Made by a program: the position numbers and the translations under genes
Shown: positions 1 through 5,409 of the stretch, piece after piece
How the letters are laid out: each line of letters begins with the position of its first letter
Position numbering within the stretch: the stretch's first letter is position 1
The notes under the pieces: model-generated
Database searches by the model: none
What the model was told of the DNA's origin: nothing
Seen by the model: only the letters and a program-made list of their open reading frames with translations
From: Alphaproteobacteria bacterium
GTDB taxonomy: Bacteria > Pseudomonadota > Alphaproteobacteria > Rhodospirillales > Rhodospirillaceae
Direction: 5' to 3'
Assembly: GCA_015228695.1 (NCBI GenBank)
Contig: JADGDA010000056.1
Coordinates: 1 to 11,411 of the forward strand
DNA: 11,411 nucleotides

Positions 1-943
1 CCTGACGCTGAACATCCTGCTCAGCTTCGCCCAGTTCGAGCGGGAGGTGATCGGCGAGCGCATCCGCGACAAGTTCGCCGCCTCCCGCCGCAAAGGCATG
101 TGGATGGGCGGGATTCCGCCGCTCGGCTACGACGTCAAGGATCGTCATCTGGTGGTCAACGGTGCCGAAGCCGTTCTGGTCCGCCATATCTTCGGGCGCT
201 TTGTTGACCTCGCCTCGGCCACGGCGGTGATCAAATCCCTGAACGCCGAAGGCTTCACCACCAAGTCCTGGACCACCCAGGACGGCACAGCGCGCCAGGG
301 CAAGTCCTTCGACAAGGGAGCCTTCTACAAAATCGTCCATAACCGGGTCTACCTGGGCGAGGCAGTTCACAAAGGCACCTCTTATCCCGGCGAACATGCC
401 GCCATCATCGATCAGAACCTGTGGGCCGCCGCGCACGCTATTCTGGCCGACAACAACCGCCACGTCCACCGTGTCCACTCTTCCCAGAGCCAGGCACCGC
501 TCCGGGGACTCCTGCGTTGCGCCCACTGCGGCGGTGCCATGACCCCGACCCACACCCGACGAAACGGCAGGGTGTATCGCTATTATCTCTGCTCCAAGGC
601 CAGCAAGAACGGCCACGACACCTGCCCGGTGCGCGCCGTCGCCGCCGGTGAGATCGAGGATCTGGTGGTCGGCCAGATGCGCCGCCTGCTGAAAGCTCCC
701 GAGGTCCGGGCGCGGGTTCTGCGCGAGGCCGACGTCCCGGCCGCCACCCTTGCCGAATCCCTCGATCGCCTGGACGACGTGTGGACCGAACTGTTCCCGG
801 CCGAACAGACCCGCCTGATCCGTCTTCTGGTCGAGCAGGTGGACGTGAGTCCAGAGGGAGCCCAACTCCGCCTGCACGCCGCCGGAATCAAGACCGTCAT
901 CGCCGAAATCGCCGTCACGCCGCCGAAAAGGAAGTGCGCATGA
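1..943 (+). CDS. Large serine recombinase, C-terminal part (5' end outside window)
   Basis: The reading frame is open to the left edge (first full codon at base 2), so the GTG at 47 is internal and the catalytic serine domain lies mostly outside. The visible start, LTLNILLSFAQFEREV followed by IGERIRDK, is the typical long helix joining the resolvase catalytic domain to the DNA-binding part. Counting from the GTG at 47, the next ~130 residues form a 'Recombinase' domain (GMWMGGIPPLGYDV, then GAFYKIVHNRVYLGE). A zinc-ribbon follows with C158, C161, C182 and C193. The tail is short and has no obvious long coiled coil. Such enzymes integrate or excise phages and genomic islands by site-specific strand exchange through a serine-DNA linkage. 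The stop overlaps the next start (ATGA, 940-943), implying translational coupling. Family assignment is firm; which element it mobilises is unknown. Confidence 0.93.
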   Translation, partial: LTLNILLSFAQFEREVIGERIRDKFAASRRKGMWMGGIPPLGYDVKDRHLVVNGAEAVLVRHIFGRFVDLASATAVIKSLNAEGFTTKSWTTQDGTARQGKSFDKGAFYKIVHNRVYLGEAVHKGTSYPGEHAAIIDQNLWAAAHAILADNNRHVHRVHSSQSQAPLRGLLRCAHCGGAMTPTHTRRNGRVYRYYLCSKASKNGHDTCPVRAVAAGEIEDLVVGQMRRLLKAPEVRARVLREADVPAATLAESLDRLDDVWTELFPAEQTRLIRLLVEQVDVSPEGAQLRLHAAGIKTVIAEIAVTPPKRKCA

Positions 944-1380
944 ACCGGCAAGAGAGCTACGATCCCGCCACCGGGATTCTCACCGTCCACGTCCCCTTCG
1001 CGCTGAAGAGGCGCGGCGGGCGCAAGCTGATCATCATGCCGGATGGTTCCCCCGCGCCGTTGCAGGCCGCCCGTGCCGACAACACCCTGCTCAAGGCGCT
1101 CGCTCGTGCCCGCCGCTGGAGCAGGCTCCTGGACTCCGGGCGGCACACCTCGATCAAGGCTCTGGCGGAATCAGAGGGCATCAACCACTCGTACGTGACC
1201 CGCATTCTCCGTCTGACCCTGCTGGCTCCCGATATCGTCGAGGCGATCCTCAAGGGCCGTCAGCCGAAGGGCCTGGAACTGGCCGCGCTGATGACGGAGT
1301 TTCCGCTCGAATGGGACCGGCAGAGGGAAGCGTTCGGGTTCCCGACCACTGGGGAAGCCGGGCAGAAGGCCAAAGCCTAA
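940..1380 (+). CDS. ParB/KorB-like helix-turn-helix protein coupled to the recombinase
   Basis: This 146-aa protein starts at the ATG overlapping the recombinase stop; longer readings of the frame run back inside the recombinase gene and are unlikely. The N-terminal ~45 residues (YDPATGILTVHVPF, then GGRKLIIMPDG) look like a small beta-rich segment. Residues about 70-105 (TSIKALAESEGINHSYVTRI, then LRLTLLAPDIVEAIL) form a helix-turn-helix resembling the DNA-binding part of ParB/KorB-type proteins. The last ~40 residues include FPLEWDRQREAFGF, a stretch I recall from proteins encoded next to recombinases in alphaproteobacterial islands. I infer a DNA-binding accessory or regulator of the recombinase. 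No function is established from the sequence. Its 3' end overlaps the opposite-strand gene at 1377-1556 by four bases. Confidence 0.85.
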   Translation: MNRQESYDPATGILTVHVPFALKRRGGRKLIIMPDGSPAPLQAARADNTLLKALARARRWSRLLDSGRHTSIKALAESEGINHSYVTRILRLTLLAPDIVEAILKGRQPKGLELAALMTEFPLEWDRQREAFGFPTTGEAGQKAKA

Positions 1381-1556
1381 CCCAGCGAACCCTTGATTTT
1401 ATCGACCGCGCCCCGGTCGTAGAAGCAGCAGACGCCGCGCTTCGCCGCCGGTTCCAGCCCCAGTTCCTTGATGGCCTTCTTGACCTTGCCATCGGAGACG
1501 CCAAGCTCCTTGGCGATGTTGCCCGCCGTGATCAGATTGTCCTTCGCATCAGCCAT
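1377..1556 (-). CDS. Small winged-helix-like DNA-binding protein, 59 aa
   Basis: The ORF reads MADAKDNLITAGNIAKELGV and ends DRGAVDKIKGSLG. Residues 8-32 (LITAGNIAKELGVSD, then GKVKKAIKEL) form a recognisable helix-turn-helix. The following GLEPAAKRGVCCFYDRGAV looks like the wing and closing helix seen in very small MarR/MerR-like proteins. A strong ribosome-binding site (GGGGGGAG) lies about 5 bases before the ATG, and the start is only 13 bases after the HU stop, so it is very probably the second gene of an HU operon. It converges on the helix-turn-helix gene at 940-1380 with a four-base overlap (1377-1380). Two adjacent cysteines (residues 43-44) are unusual in so small a protein. The regulatory target is unknown. 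Confidence 0.8.
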   Translation of the reverse strand: MADAKDNLITAGNIAKELGVSDGKVKKAIKELGLEPAAKRGVCCFYDRGAVDKIKGSLG

Positions 1557-1569
1557 GTTTCTCCCCCCA

Positions 1570-1845
1570 TCAACCGTTCACGGTATCCTTCAAGCCCTTC
1601 CCGGCGGAAAACTTGGCCTGTTTCGAAGCCGCGATCTGGATTTTCTCGCCGGTGCGCGGGTTGCGGCCTTCTTTCGCGGAGCGATCCGAGACGGTGAACG
1701 TGCCGAAACCGACCAAGCGAACCTCGTCACCGGCCTTCAGGGCGGCGGTGATGGCATCGAACACGCCGTCCACAACCTTCTCGGCATTGGTCTTGGTGAG
1801 GCCGGCGGCGAAAGCCACAGCGGCGACGATGTCTGCTCTGTTCAT
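1570..1845 (-). CDS. HU-family histone-like DNA-binding protein, 91 aa
   Basis: The protein begins MNRADIVAAVAFAAGLTKTN and shows the full HU/IHF pattern: an N-terminal helical dimerisation part (residues 1-40), the turn VGFGTFTV (about 45-52), and a DNA-clasping arm with GRNPRTGE, where P63 is the intercalating proline. It ends FSAGKGLKDTVNG. Length matches HU (about 90 aa). The start at 1845 is chosen over an ATG 15 codons upstream because HU proteins begin with M-N-(K/R)-x-(D/E)-(L/I) and a TGGAG ribosome-binding site sits just ahead of it. HU bends and compacts DNA as a dimer and often assists recombinases and replication. It heads the minus-strand pair with the 59-aa protein and is divergent from the GapR-like gene. 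A second HU copy near a recombinase suggests a role for the element. Confidence 0.96.
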   Translation of the reverse strand: MNRADIVAAVAFAAGLTKTNAEKVVDGVFDAITAALKAGDEVRLVGFGTFTVSDRSAKEGRNPRTGEKIQIAASKQAKFSAGKGLKDTVNG

Positions 1846-1877
1846 CTTGAACTCCAGGGTGACGACGGGACCCACAA

Positions 1878-1907
1878 CGGATAGTCGCAACCACGGCTGG
1901 AGGTCAA
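1878..1907 (-). promoter_or_regulatory. Candidate sigma-70 promoter for the HU operon
   Basis: On the minus strand TTGACC (1902-1907) matches the -35 consensus in five of six positions. After an 18-base spacer comes TATCCG (1878-1883), a weak -10 preceded by C, as in the relaxed alphaproteobacterial pattern. It lies 32 bases upstream of the HU start codon. No other comparable -35 was seen in the gap. Confidence 0.4.
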
Positions 1908-1954
1908 GTCCGGCATTGGGATCTCGAGGCAGGATACCGCGAGCGGGATTCGGA

Positions 1955-1984
1955 TTGAAGGAGATATGGTCGGTGGCGTATCAC
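1955..1984 (+). promoter_or_regulatory. Candidate promoter for the gapR-nrdR gene series
   Basis: TTGAAG (1955-1960) and TATCAC (1979-1984, four of six matches to the -10) are separated by 18 bases and lie 22 bases before the DUF2312 start codon. Both boxes are imperfect, so this is a weak prediction based on position in the divergent gap. Confidence 0.25.
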
Positions 1985-2006
1985 TGCGCACAAAGGATTG
2001 TGGAGG

Positions 2007-2321
2007 ATGCCCACCACGGACGACGGAATTCTTTCTACCGGACAGAAGCCCGATACGGCCGCCAAACTGACGTCCTATGTCGAGCGTCTGGAACGCCTGA
2101 TGGACGAGATCGATCAATTGAAGGATGGGCTCAAGGACTTGAAGGCGGAGATCAAGGCCGAAGGCTTCAACGTCAAGGCCATTGATCGGGTCGTCGCCAT
2201 CCGCCGCAGCAAGGGTGCGGCCGACAAGGAGGCCGAGTTCATCAACGACGTGCTCCTTTACGCCCACGCCACCGGTACACGCCTCGACGTGGAGTTGATC
2301 GACGATGGAGAGGCTGACTGA
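2007..2321 (+). CDS. GapR-like DUF2312 nucleoid-associated protein, 104 aa
   Basis: After a ~20-residue variable N-terminus (MPTTDDGILSTGQKP) the protein carries the DUF2312 core: KLTSYVERLERLMDEIDQLK, then a helical stretch and IKAEGFNVKAIDRVVAIRR. The family member GapR of Caulobacter is a coiled-coil nucleoid protein that encircles overtwisted DNA ahead of polymerases and supports replication. This member has an extra acidic C-terminal tail (ELIDDGEAD). The ATG at 2007 is preferred. A TTG at 1998 would add three residues, but the purine-rich AAAGGA at 1992-1997 is well spaced for 2007. It is transcribed away from HU and lies 61 bases before nrdR. Chromosomal GapR is normally shorter, so this is probably an accessory paralogue carried by the element (inference). 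Confidence 0.88.
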   Translation: MPTTDDGILSTGQKPDTAAKLTSYVERLERLMDEIDQLKDGLKDLKAEIKAEGFNVKAIDRVVAIRRSKGAADKEAEFINDVLLYAHATGTRLDVELIDDGEAD

Positions 2322-2372
2322 GGCTGGTGAACGAGGTTCATGGCCGAGTGTTTGCCCCAGAAAAGCAGTAGT

Positions 2373-2380
2373 GAGGTGAT
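2373..2380 (+). promoter_or_regulatory. Near-perfect ribosome-binding site of nrdR
   Basis: GAGGTGAT is a long match to the anti-Shine-Dalgarno sequence of 16S rRNA. It sits directly ahead of the ATG at 2383, which fixes that start and suggests efficient translation. Confidence 0.7.
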
Positions 2381-2382
2381 CT

Positions 2383-2844
2383 ATGCGTTGTCCCTTCTGC
2401 GACCATGATGACTCCCAGGTGAAGGACTCGCGGCCGACCGACGATAACTCGGCAATTCGTCGTCGTCGTGTATGCCCAGCCTGCGGTTCGCGATTCACCA
2501 CGTTTGAGCGGGTTCATCTGCGCGACATGATGGTGATCAAAAAGGACGGCCAGCGTAGTCCTTTTGACCGAGAGAAGGTGCGGCGGTCGATCATGGTCGC
2601 CGTCCGTAAACGGCCTGTCGAGGAGGATCGCGTCGAGCGGATCGTCAATGGCATCCAACGCCGCCTGGAGAGTTCAGGCGAGCGGGACGTCTCCTCGAAG
2701 GAAATCGGCGAAATGGTCATGGAGGCACTGCGCGGCCTTGATCCGGTCGCCTACGTGCGGTTCGCGTCAGTCTACAAGAATTTTCATGAGGCGAAGGACT
2801 TCGAGTCCTTCGTGGGGACTCTGGACAGCGCAGTGGAAGGTTAA
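2383..2844 (+). CDS. nrdR: NrdR, transcriptional repressor of ribonucleotide reductase genes
   Basis: The 153-aa protein has the usual NrdR length and architecture. An N-terminal zinc ribbon (C3, C6, C31, C34 in MRCPFC and CPACG) flanks the signature DSRPTDDNSAIRRRR and RFTTFERV. An ATP-cone domain (about 49-139) follows, with VIKKDGQRSPFDREKVRRSI and AYVRFASVYKNF. NrdR senses ATP/dATP through the ATP-cone and represses nrd operons by binding paired NrdR boxes. In alphaproteobacteria the housekeeping copy is usually near glyA or ribD. Here it sits between a GapR-like gene and a DUF2786 gene, so it may be a second copy on a mobile element. All expected cysteines are present and the gene appears intact. 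No NrdR-box pair was recognised in the window. Confidence 0.95.
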   Translation: MRCPFCDHDDSQVKDSRPTDDNSAIRRRRVCPACGSRFTTFERVHLRDMMVIKKDGQRSPFDREKVRRSIMVAVRKRPVEEDRVERIVNGIQRRLESSGERDVSSKEIGEMVMEALRGLDPVAYVRFASVYKNFHEAKDFESFVGTLDSAVEG

Positions 2845-2882
2845 TCCTCTGGTCTTGCTAGGAAACGTGTAAGGGGAAGCCC

Positions 2883-4649
2883 ATGGCTCAGGTGCAGAGG
2901 AAGACGGCCGTAGCGGCAGACTCAATTGCCCGGATCGAGCGGCTGCGCCACACCATCGGCGAACTCAGTGAAGCGGCGACCGGCTTCCTTCCCAAAGCCA
3001 AAATCGATGCCACGGTTACCCAATGGGTGTCGGGCATTCCGCGGGACATCGAGGATTTCGGCATCGTTATCCGCAACGCCACGATGATGGTGATGGCACT
3101 CTCCCTGTTCACGCCCAGCTTGACCGGGCAGACCGCGATCGACCGCTTCGCCCGCAATCGCAAAGCCGTCGGCCCCGACGAGGCGGTGGCGATCCTGGCC
3201 ATGCGGCGATCGCGCTTTCGCCTGCTGAACCTTGAGGCGGCGCTACCGCCCAAGGGCTTCCGGGTGCGGGACATCGCCACCGGAGAAACCCTACATCTGG
3301 TCGACGGTGAGATTCCGCCGGCCATCGTCGGGCAGTCCATCGCCGTGCGCACCTGTCCTATCGAGGATGACATTGTGGTTATCGTCGGCCCGCTTACGCC
3401 GCTCGACGACCAGATGCTCGATCTGGTACGGCAATGGATTCGGCCCAATGGCAAAGGTCTCGCTGCGCAGCGCTGTGCCGAGATGCTCTATCGCCATTAC
3501 CTGCGTTTCGGCTCGACGCTGATGAAGAGGGTCGAGACGATTTCGCCCACTCTTCCCGGAGCCTTTCCCTTCGGACCCGAGGACGGCCCCCTGCACCACC
3601 TGGCGTTCGCCCTGGCCCGGTCCAATGCCGAACCGACGGCGGCGCAGGTGCAGCGGGCGCGCGAGTTGGCCCACGCTGCCGACATCGTCGATGCCATCAT
3701 CGGCATTTCCGCTGCCCGCCTGCTCGGGCGGGAGCCCCTGGCCGCCGCCTACGAGACGGTGGCGCTGATCCAGATGGAAACCGTCGCGCGTCGTGCTGCC
3801 ACCGGGCTGTCGGCCTCGCTGGACCGGGTGGCGGCGGAACTCGACCGGGCCATTGCCGACCACGCAGTTCCGCCCTCGGCCCGCGACCTGTTCCACGACC
3901 TGCGCCGCCGTGTCCGCGTCGCCCCGCCTGGACCGAGGGCCACCAATGTCAATCTCGACAAGGTGCTCGGCCGCATTCAGGCCCTGCGGGAAAAGACGGT
4001 CGATCGGGGCTGCACCGAGCAAGAAGCCCTGCTCGCCGCTGAAAAGGTGGCGGAACTCCTCGACCGCTACGGCCTGTCCCTGTCCGAGGTCGAACTGAAG
4101 AACCAGACCTGCGAGGGCGCGGGTATCGAAACGGGGCGTAAGCGGTTTGGTCCCATCGACGCCTGCATTCCGGTGGTCGGCCAGTTCTGCGATTGCCGGG
4201 TGTGGAGTGAGAAGACGGCGGCGGGTGAAATCCGCTACGTCTTCTTTGGTCTACCCGCCGATGTGGCTGGAGCCCGCTATCTCTACGACCTGATAGAGTT
4301 GACGTTCGAGACGGAGACGGAGCGGTTCAAGGCTGGCCCCCTTTACGCTCGGCACCATTCCAGCCAGCGCCGTACCGCCACCACCTCGTTCCAGACTGGT
4401 TTGGCCGATGGCATCGCCAGGAAACTTCGCACCTTGCATGACGAGCGGGAAGCGACCCTGCGCACCTCGACCGGCCGCGAGTTGGTTCCGATCAAGGAGG
4501 CCATCGTCGAGGACGAACTGGCCAAGCTCGGCATGATCTTTCAAACCCGAGGCGGCCAGAGGGGCAAGCGGGTGCTTTCCGACGCCTACGACGCGGGATG
4601 CGAAGCGGGGGATCAGTTCGAGTTCCGGCCAGGGATCGGGCAGGCATGA
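2883..4649 (+). CDS. DUF2786/DUF7168-type protein with a novel N-terminal half, 588 aa
   Basis: The start at 2883 has a good ribosome-binding site (AAGGGGAAG, 2871-2879) and follows nrdR by 38 bases, so the two are probably co-transcribed. Residues about 357-397 (NLDKVLGRIQALREKT, then EQEALLAAEKVAELLDRYGL) match the DUF2786 helical repeat. Residues about 410-520 (a PVVGQFCDCRVW strand, FFGLPADV, then a SSQRRTATTSFQTGLADGIA helix) match the DUF7168 region usually fused to it. Such proteins occur in phages and islands, have no agreed function, and a DNA-related role is only suspected. The first ~350 residues are not recognised. They contain a hydrophobic helix-like patch (ATMMVMALSLFTPSL, 66-80), a small beta region (FRVRDIATGETLHLVDGEIP, then IVVIVGP) and a long helical stretch. 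No signal peptide or clear membrane span is seen. Confidence 0.85.
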   Translation: MAQVQRKTAVAADSIARIERLRHTIGELSEAATGFLPKAKIDATVTQWVSGIPRDIEDFGIVIRNATMMVMALSLFTPSLTGQTAIDRFARNRKAVGPDEAVAILAMRRSRFRLLNLEAALPPKGFRVRDIATGETLHLVDGEIPPAIVGQSIAVRTCPIEDDIVVIVGPLTPLDDQMLDLVRQWIRPNGKGLAAQRCAEMLYRHYLRFGSTLMKRVETISPTLPGAFPFGPEDGPLHHLAFALARSNAEPTAAQVQRARELAHAADIVDAIIGISAARLLGREPLAAAYETVALIQMETVARRAATGLSASLDRVAAELDRAIADHAVPPSARDLFHDLRRRVRVAPPGPRATNVNLDKVLGRIQALREKTVDRGCTEQEALLAAEKVAELLDRYGLSLSEVELKNQTCEGAGIETGRKRFGPIDACIPVVGQFCDCRVWSEKTAAGEIRYVFFGLPADVAGARYLYDLIELTFETETERFKAGPLYARHHSSQRRTATTSFQTGLADGIARKLRTLHDEREATLRTSTGRELVPIKEAIVEDELAKLGMIFQTRGGQRGKRVLSDAYDAGCEAGDQFEFRPGIGQA

Positions 4650-4774
4650 CGTTGGCGGAGAGTCTCGCCTTTCGGTACCTTGTGGGCAGGGTTCCGGGTG
4701 CGACTTCCGCCCGTCCGGTTCAATCGCACCGAACCACCGGTATGCCGCGCTGTCCCTTTTCCAGGGTAGCCACA

Positions 4775-4800
4775 AAAATTGGCGGAAATCAGCCGATTTT
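4775..4800 (+). terminator. Possible hairpin terminator after the 588-aa gene
   Basis: AAAATTGGC (4775-4783) and GCCGATTTT (4792-4800) form a 9-pair stem with one G-T pair and an 8-base loop. The A-run on one side and T-run on the other suit a bidirectional terminator. The GC part of the stem is only three pairs and the gene ends 125 bases earlier, so the assignment is weak. Confidence 0.3.
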
Positions 4801-4869
4801 ACCATCCTGTGACCGTCTGTAATCGATTCGCACCTGTCCCTTTCTCCTACCACCGGCAGTGTCAGGAAA

Positions 4870-4886
4870 ATTAACAAATGGTTAAT
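4870..4886. promoter_or_regulatory. CtrA-like site / perfect 6-base inverted repeat
   Basis: ATTAAC and GTTAAT flank a 5-base spacer as a perfect inverted repeat. The same bases spell TTAA-N7-TTAA (4871-4885), the core consensus bound by the alphaproteobacterial cell-cycle regulator CtrA. One match to so short an AT-rich consensus is only suggestive. Confidence 0.3.
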
Positions 4887-4928
4887 GGCCCAGAATCCGG
4901 CAACCCTTTGAAATATCGAAATAATATC

Positions 4929-4950
4929 AAGGTACCGAATTCCGTACCTT
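4929..4950. repeat. Near-palindrome centred on GAATTC
   Basis: AAGGTAC and GTACCTT are exact inverted copies around an 8-base centre that itself contains the palindrome GAATTC; only one base pair in the 22 bases is broken. The left arm, read as CAAGGTACCGA (4928-4938), is also an exact 11-base inverted copy of TCGGTACCTTG at 4672-4682. It could be an operator; no regulator is identified. Confidence 0.5.
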
Positions 4951-5024
4951 TTGGAGCAAGGTCACAGGGTTTAAGAGAAAAACGGCCAGGAGAGAGGGAA
5001 TATGGGTGAAATATGGGAGCACAA

Positions 5025-5048
5025 GGTCACAGGACAGGAGCTGTGACC
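5025..5048. repeat. Perfect 8-base inverted repeat with 8-base spacer
   Basis: GGTCACAG (5025-5032) and CTGTGACC (5041-5048) are exact reverse complements and belong to the four-copy family in this gap. With a half-site spacing of 16 bases (about one and a half turns), it could be a dimer-binding operator, or form a hairpin if transcribed. Confidence 0.7.
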
Positions 5049-5156
5049 GAGAATTCGCACCACGCTAAGCCTTTGATATGTTAGCGTATATTTTGCGATG
5101 AGGCGGTCATAAGGTGCGAACATTTAAATGTGAGATTATTTACTTGCGGCGTTACT

Positions 5157-5326
5157 GGCGGAGGGAACGGGACGGTCTCGAAATAAATTCTCCGTTTTTC
5201 GGAAGGGCGGCAAAAACATTCTCCGAGAAAAGTTCGAAGGTCGCTTCGGTAAGCGATCAAGGCATCTGAGCCGAAATTTGATTGCCAAATCAAAGGGTTC
5301 CGGTTTCGATACCCGTCTCGTCCGCC
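5157..5326 (+). ncRNA. Candidate structured RNA or fold-back element (type unknown)
   Basis: The ends pair over a long distance. GGCGGA (5157-5162) pairs with TCCGCC (5321-5326). Inside an internal loop, ACGGTCTCGAAA (5172-5183) pairs with TTTCGATACCCGT (5304-5316) with one bulge and one mismatch. The enclosed ~120 bases hold two strong hairpins: TCGCTT-CGGT-AAGCGA (5241-5256, extendable to 5239-5258) and TTTGATT-GCCA-AATCAAA (5277-5294). The word ATTCTCCG also occurs twice. This nested arrangement resembles a structured RNA, but it matches no class I know and does not fold as a tRNA. Strand is uncertain because pairing is nearly symmetric. A small non-autonomous fold-back mobile element is the main alternative. 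Confidence 0.3.
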
Positions 5327-5409
5327 TGCCGAATCCGATTCGAAATTTCTCCGCCCGCAGTCGTCCCCCAGATTAGTTGCCGGAGAGAATGGGCACGAAA
5401 CACGCTCCG

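Larger units (their letters stand above)
4807..5048. repeat. Four copies of the 8-mer GGTCACAG / CTGTGACC
   Basis: Exact copies are at 4807-4814 (minus orientation), 4960-4967 (plus), 5025-5032 (plus) and 5041-5048 (minus). The two plus copies share the longer 12-mer CAAGGTCACAGG (4957-4968 and 5022-5033). The two minus copies share CTGTGACCG and are each followed by ATTCGCACC (4826-4834 and 5053-5061). The reverse of that motif, GGTGCGAA, recurs at 5113-5120, with a shorter GGTGCGA at 4697-4703. Such clustering is typical of binding sites for a dedicated protein. Confidence 0.75.
4650..5409. other. 760-base AT-richer intergenic region between convergent genes
   Basis: No convincing protein-coding gene is present. 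The short frames here lack family-like sequence and good ribosome-binding sites. The stretch from about 4860 to 5300 is visibly more AT-rich than the flanking genes and is packed with repeats, palindromes and hairpins listed separately. A gap between the 3' ends of two convergent genes needs no promoter, so this density of motifs is unexplained. It may hold a non-coding RNA, a replication or partition site, or an attachment/regulatory region. Confidence 0.7.

Noticed and set aside
1998..2006. TTG start giving a 107-aa DUF2312 protein
   Set aside because: It would use a rare start codon, and the AAAGGA just ahead suits the ATG at 2007 better. The difference is only three residues, so this is not certain.
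4646..4822. A 58-aa frame starting at an ATGA overlap with the end of the 588-aa gene
   Set aside because: The sequence shows no domain-like pattern, is rich in arginine and proline as expected of off-frame GC-rich DNA, and ends within the hairpin and motif region.
5081..5293. A 70-aa minus-strand frame in the AT-rich gap
   Set aside because: It has no recognisable family pattern and covers the structured segment, whose base pairing better explains the sequence.
5157..5326. A tRNA or tmRNA gene or fragment, suggested by GGTTTCGATACC (like a T loop) and GGCGGA/TCCGCC (like an acceptor stem)
   Set aside because: Placing the acceptor strand at 5320-5326 puts the would-be T arm at 5303-5319, which does not give a 5-pair stem with a TTC loop, and no anticodon or D arm fits. 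The pairing is kept only as an unclassified structured element.
4650..5409. A CRISPR array or a classical plasmid origin with iterons
   Set aside because: The repeats are only 8-12 bases, irregularly spaced and in both orientations, with no Cas or replication-initiator gene in the window.
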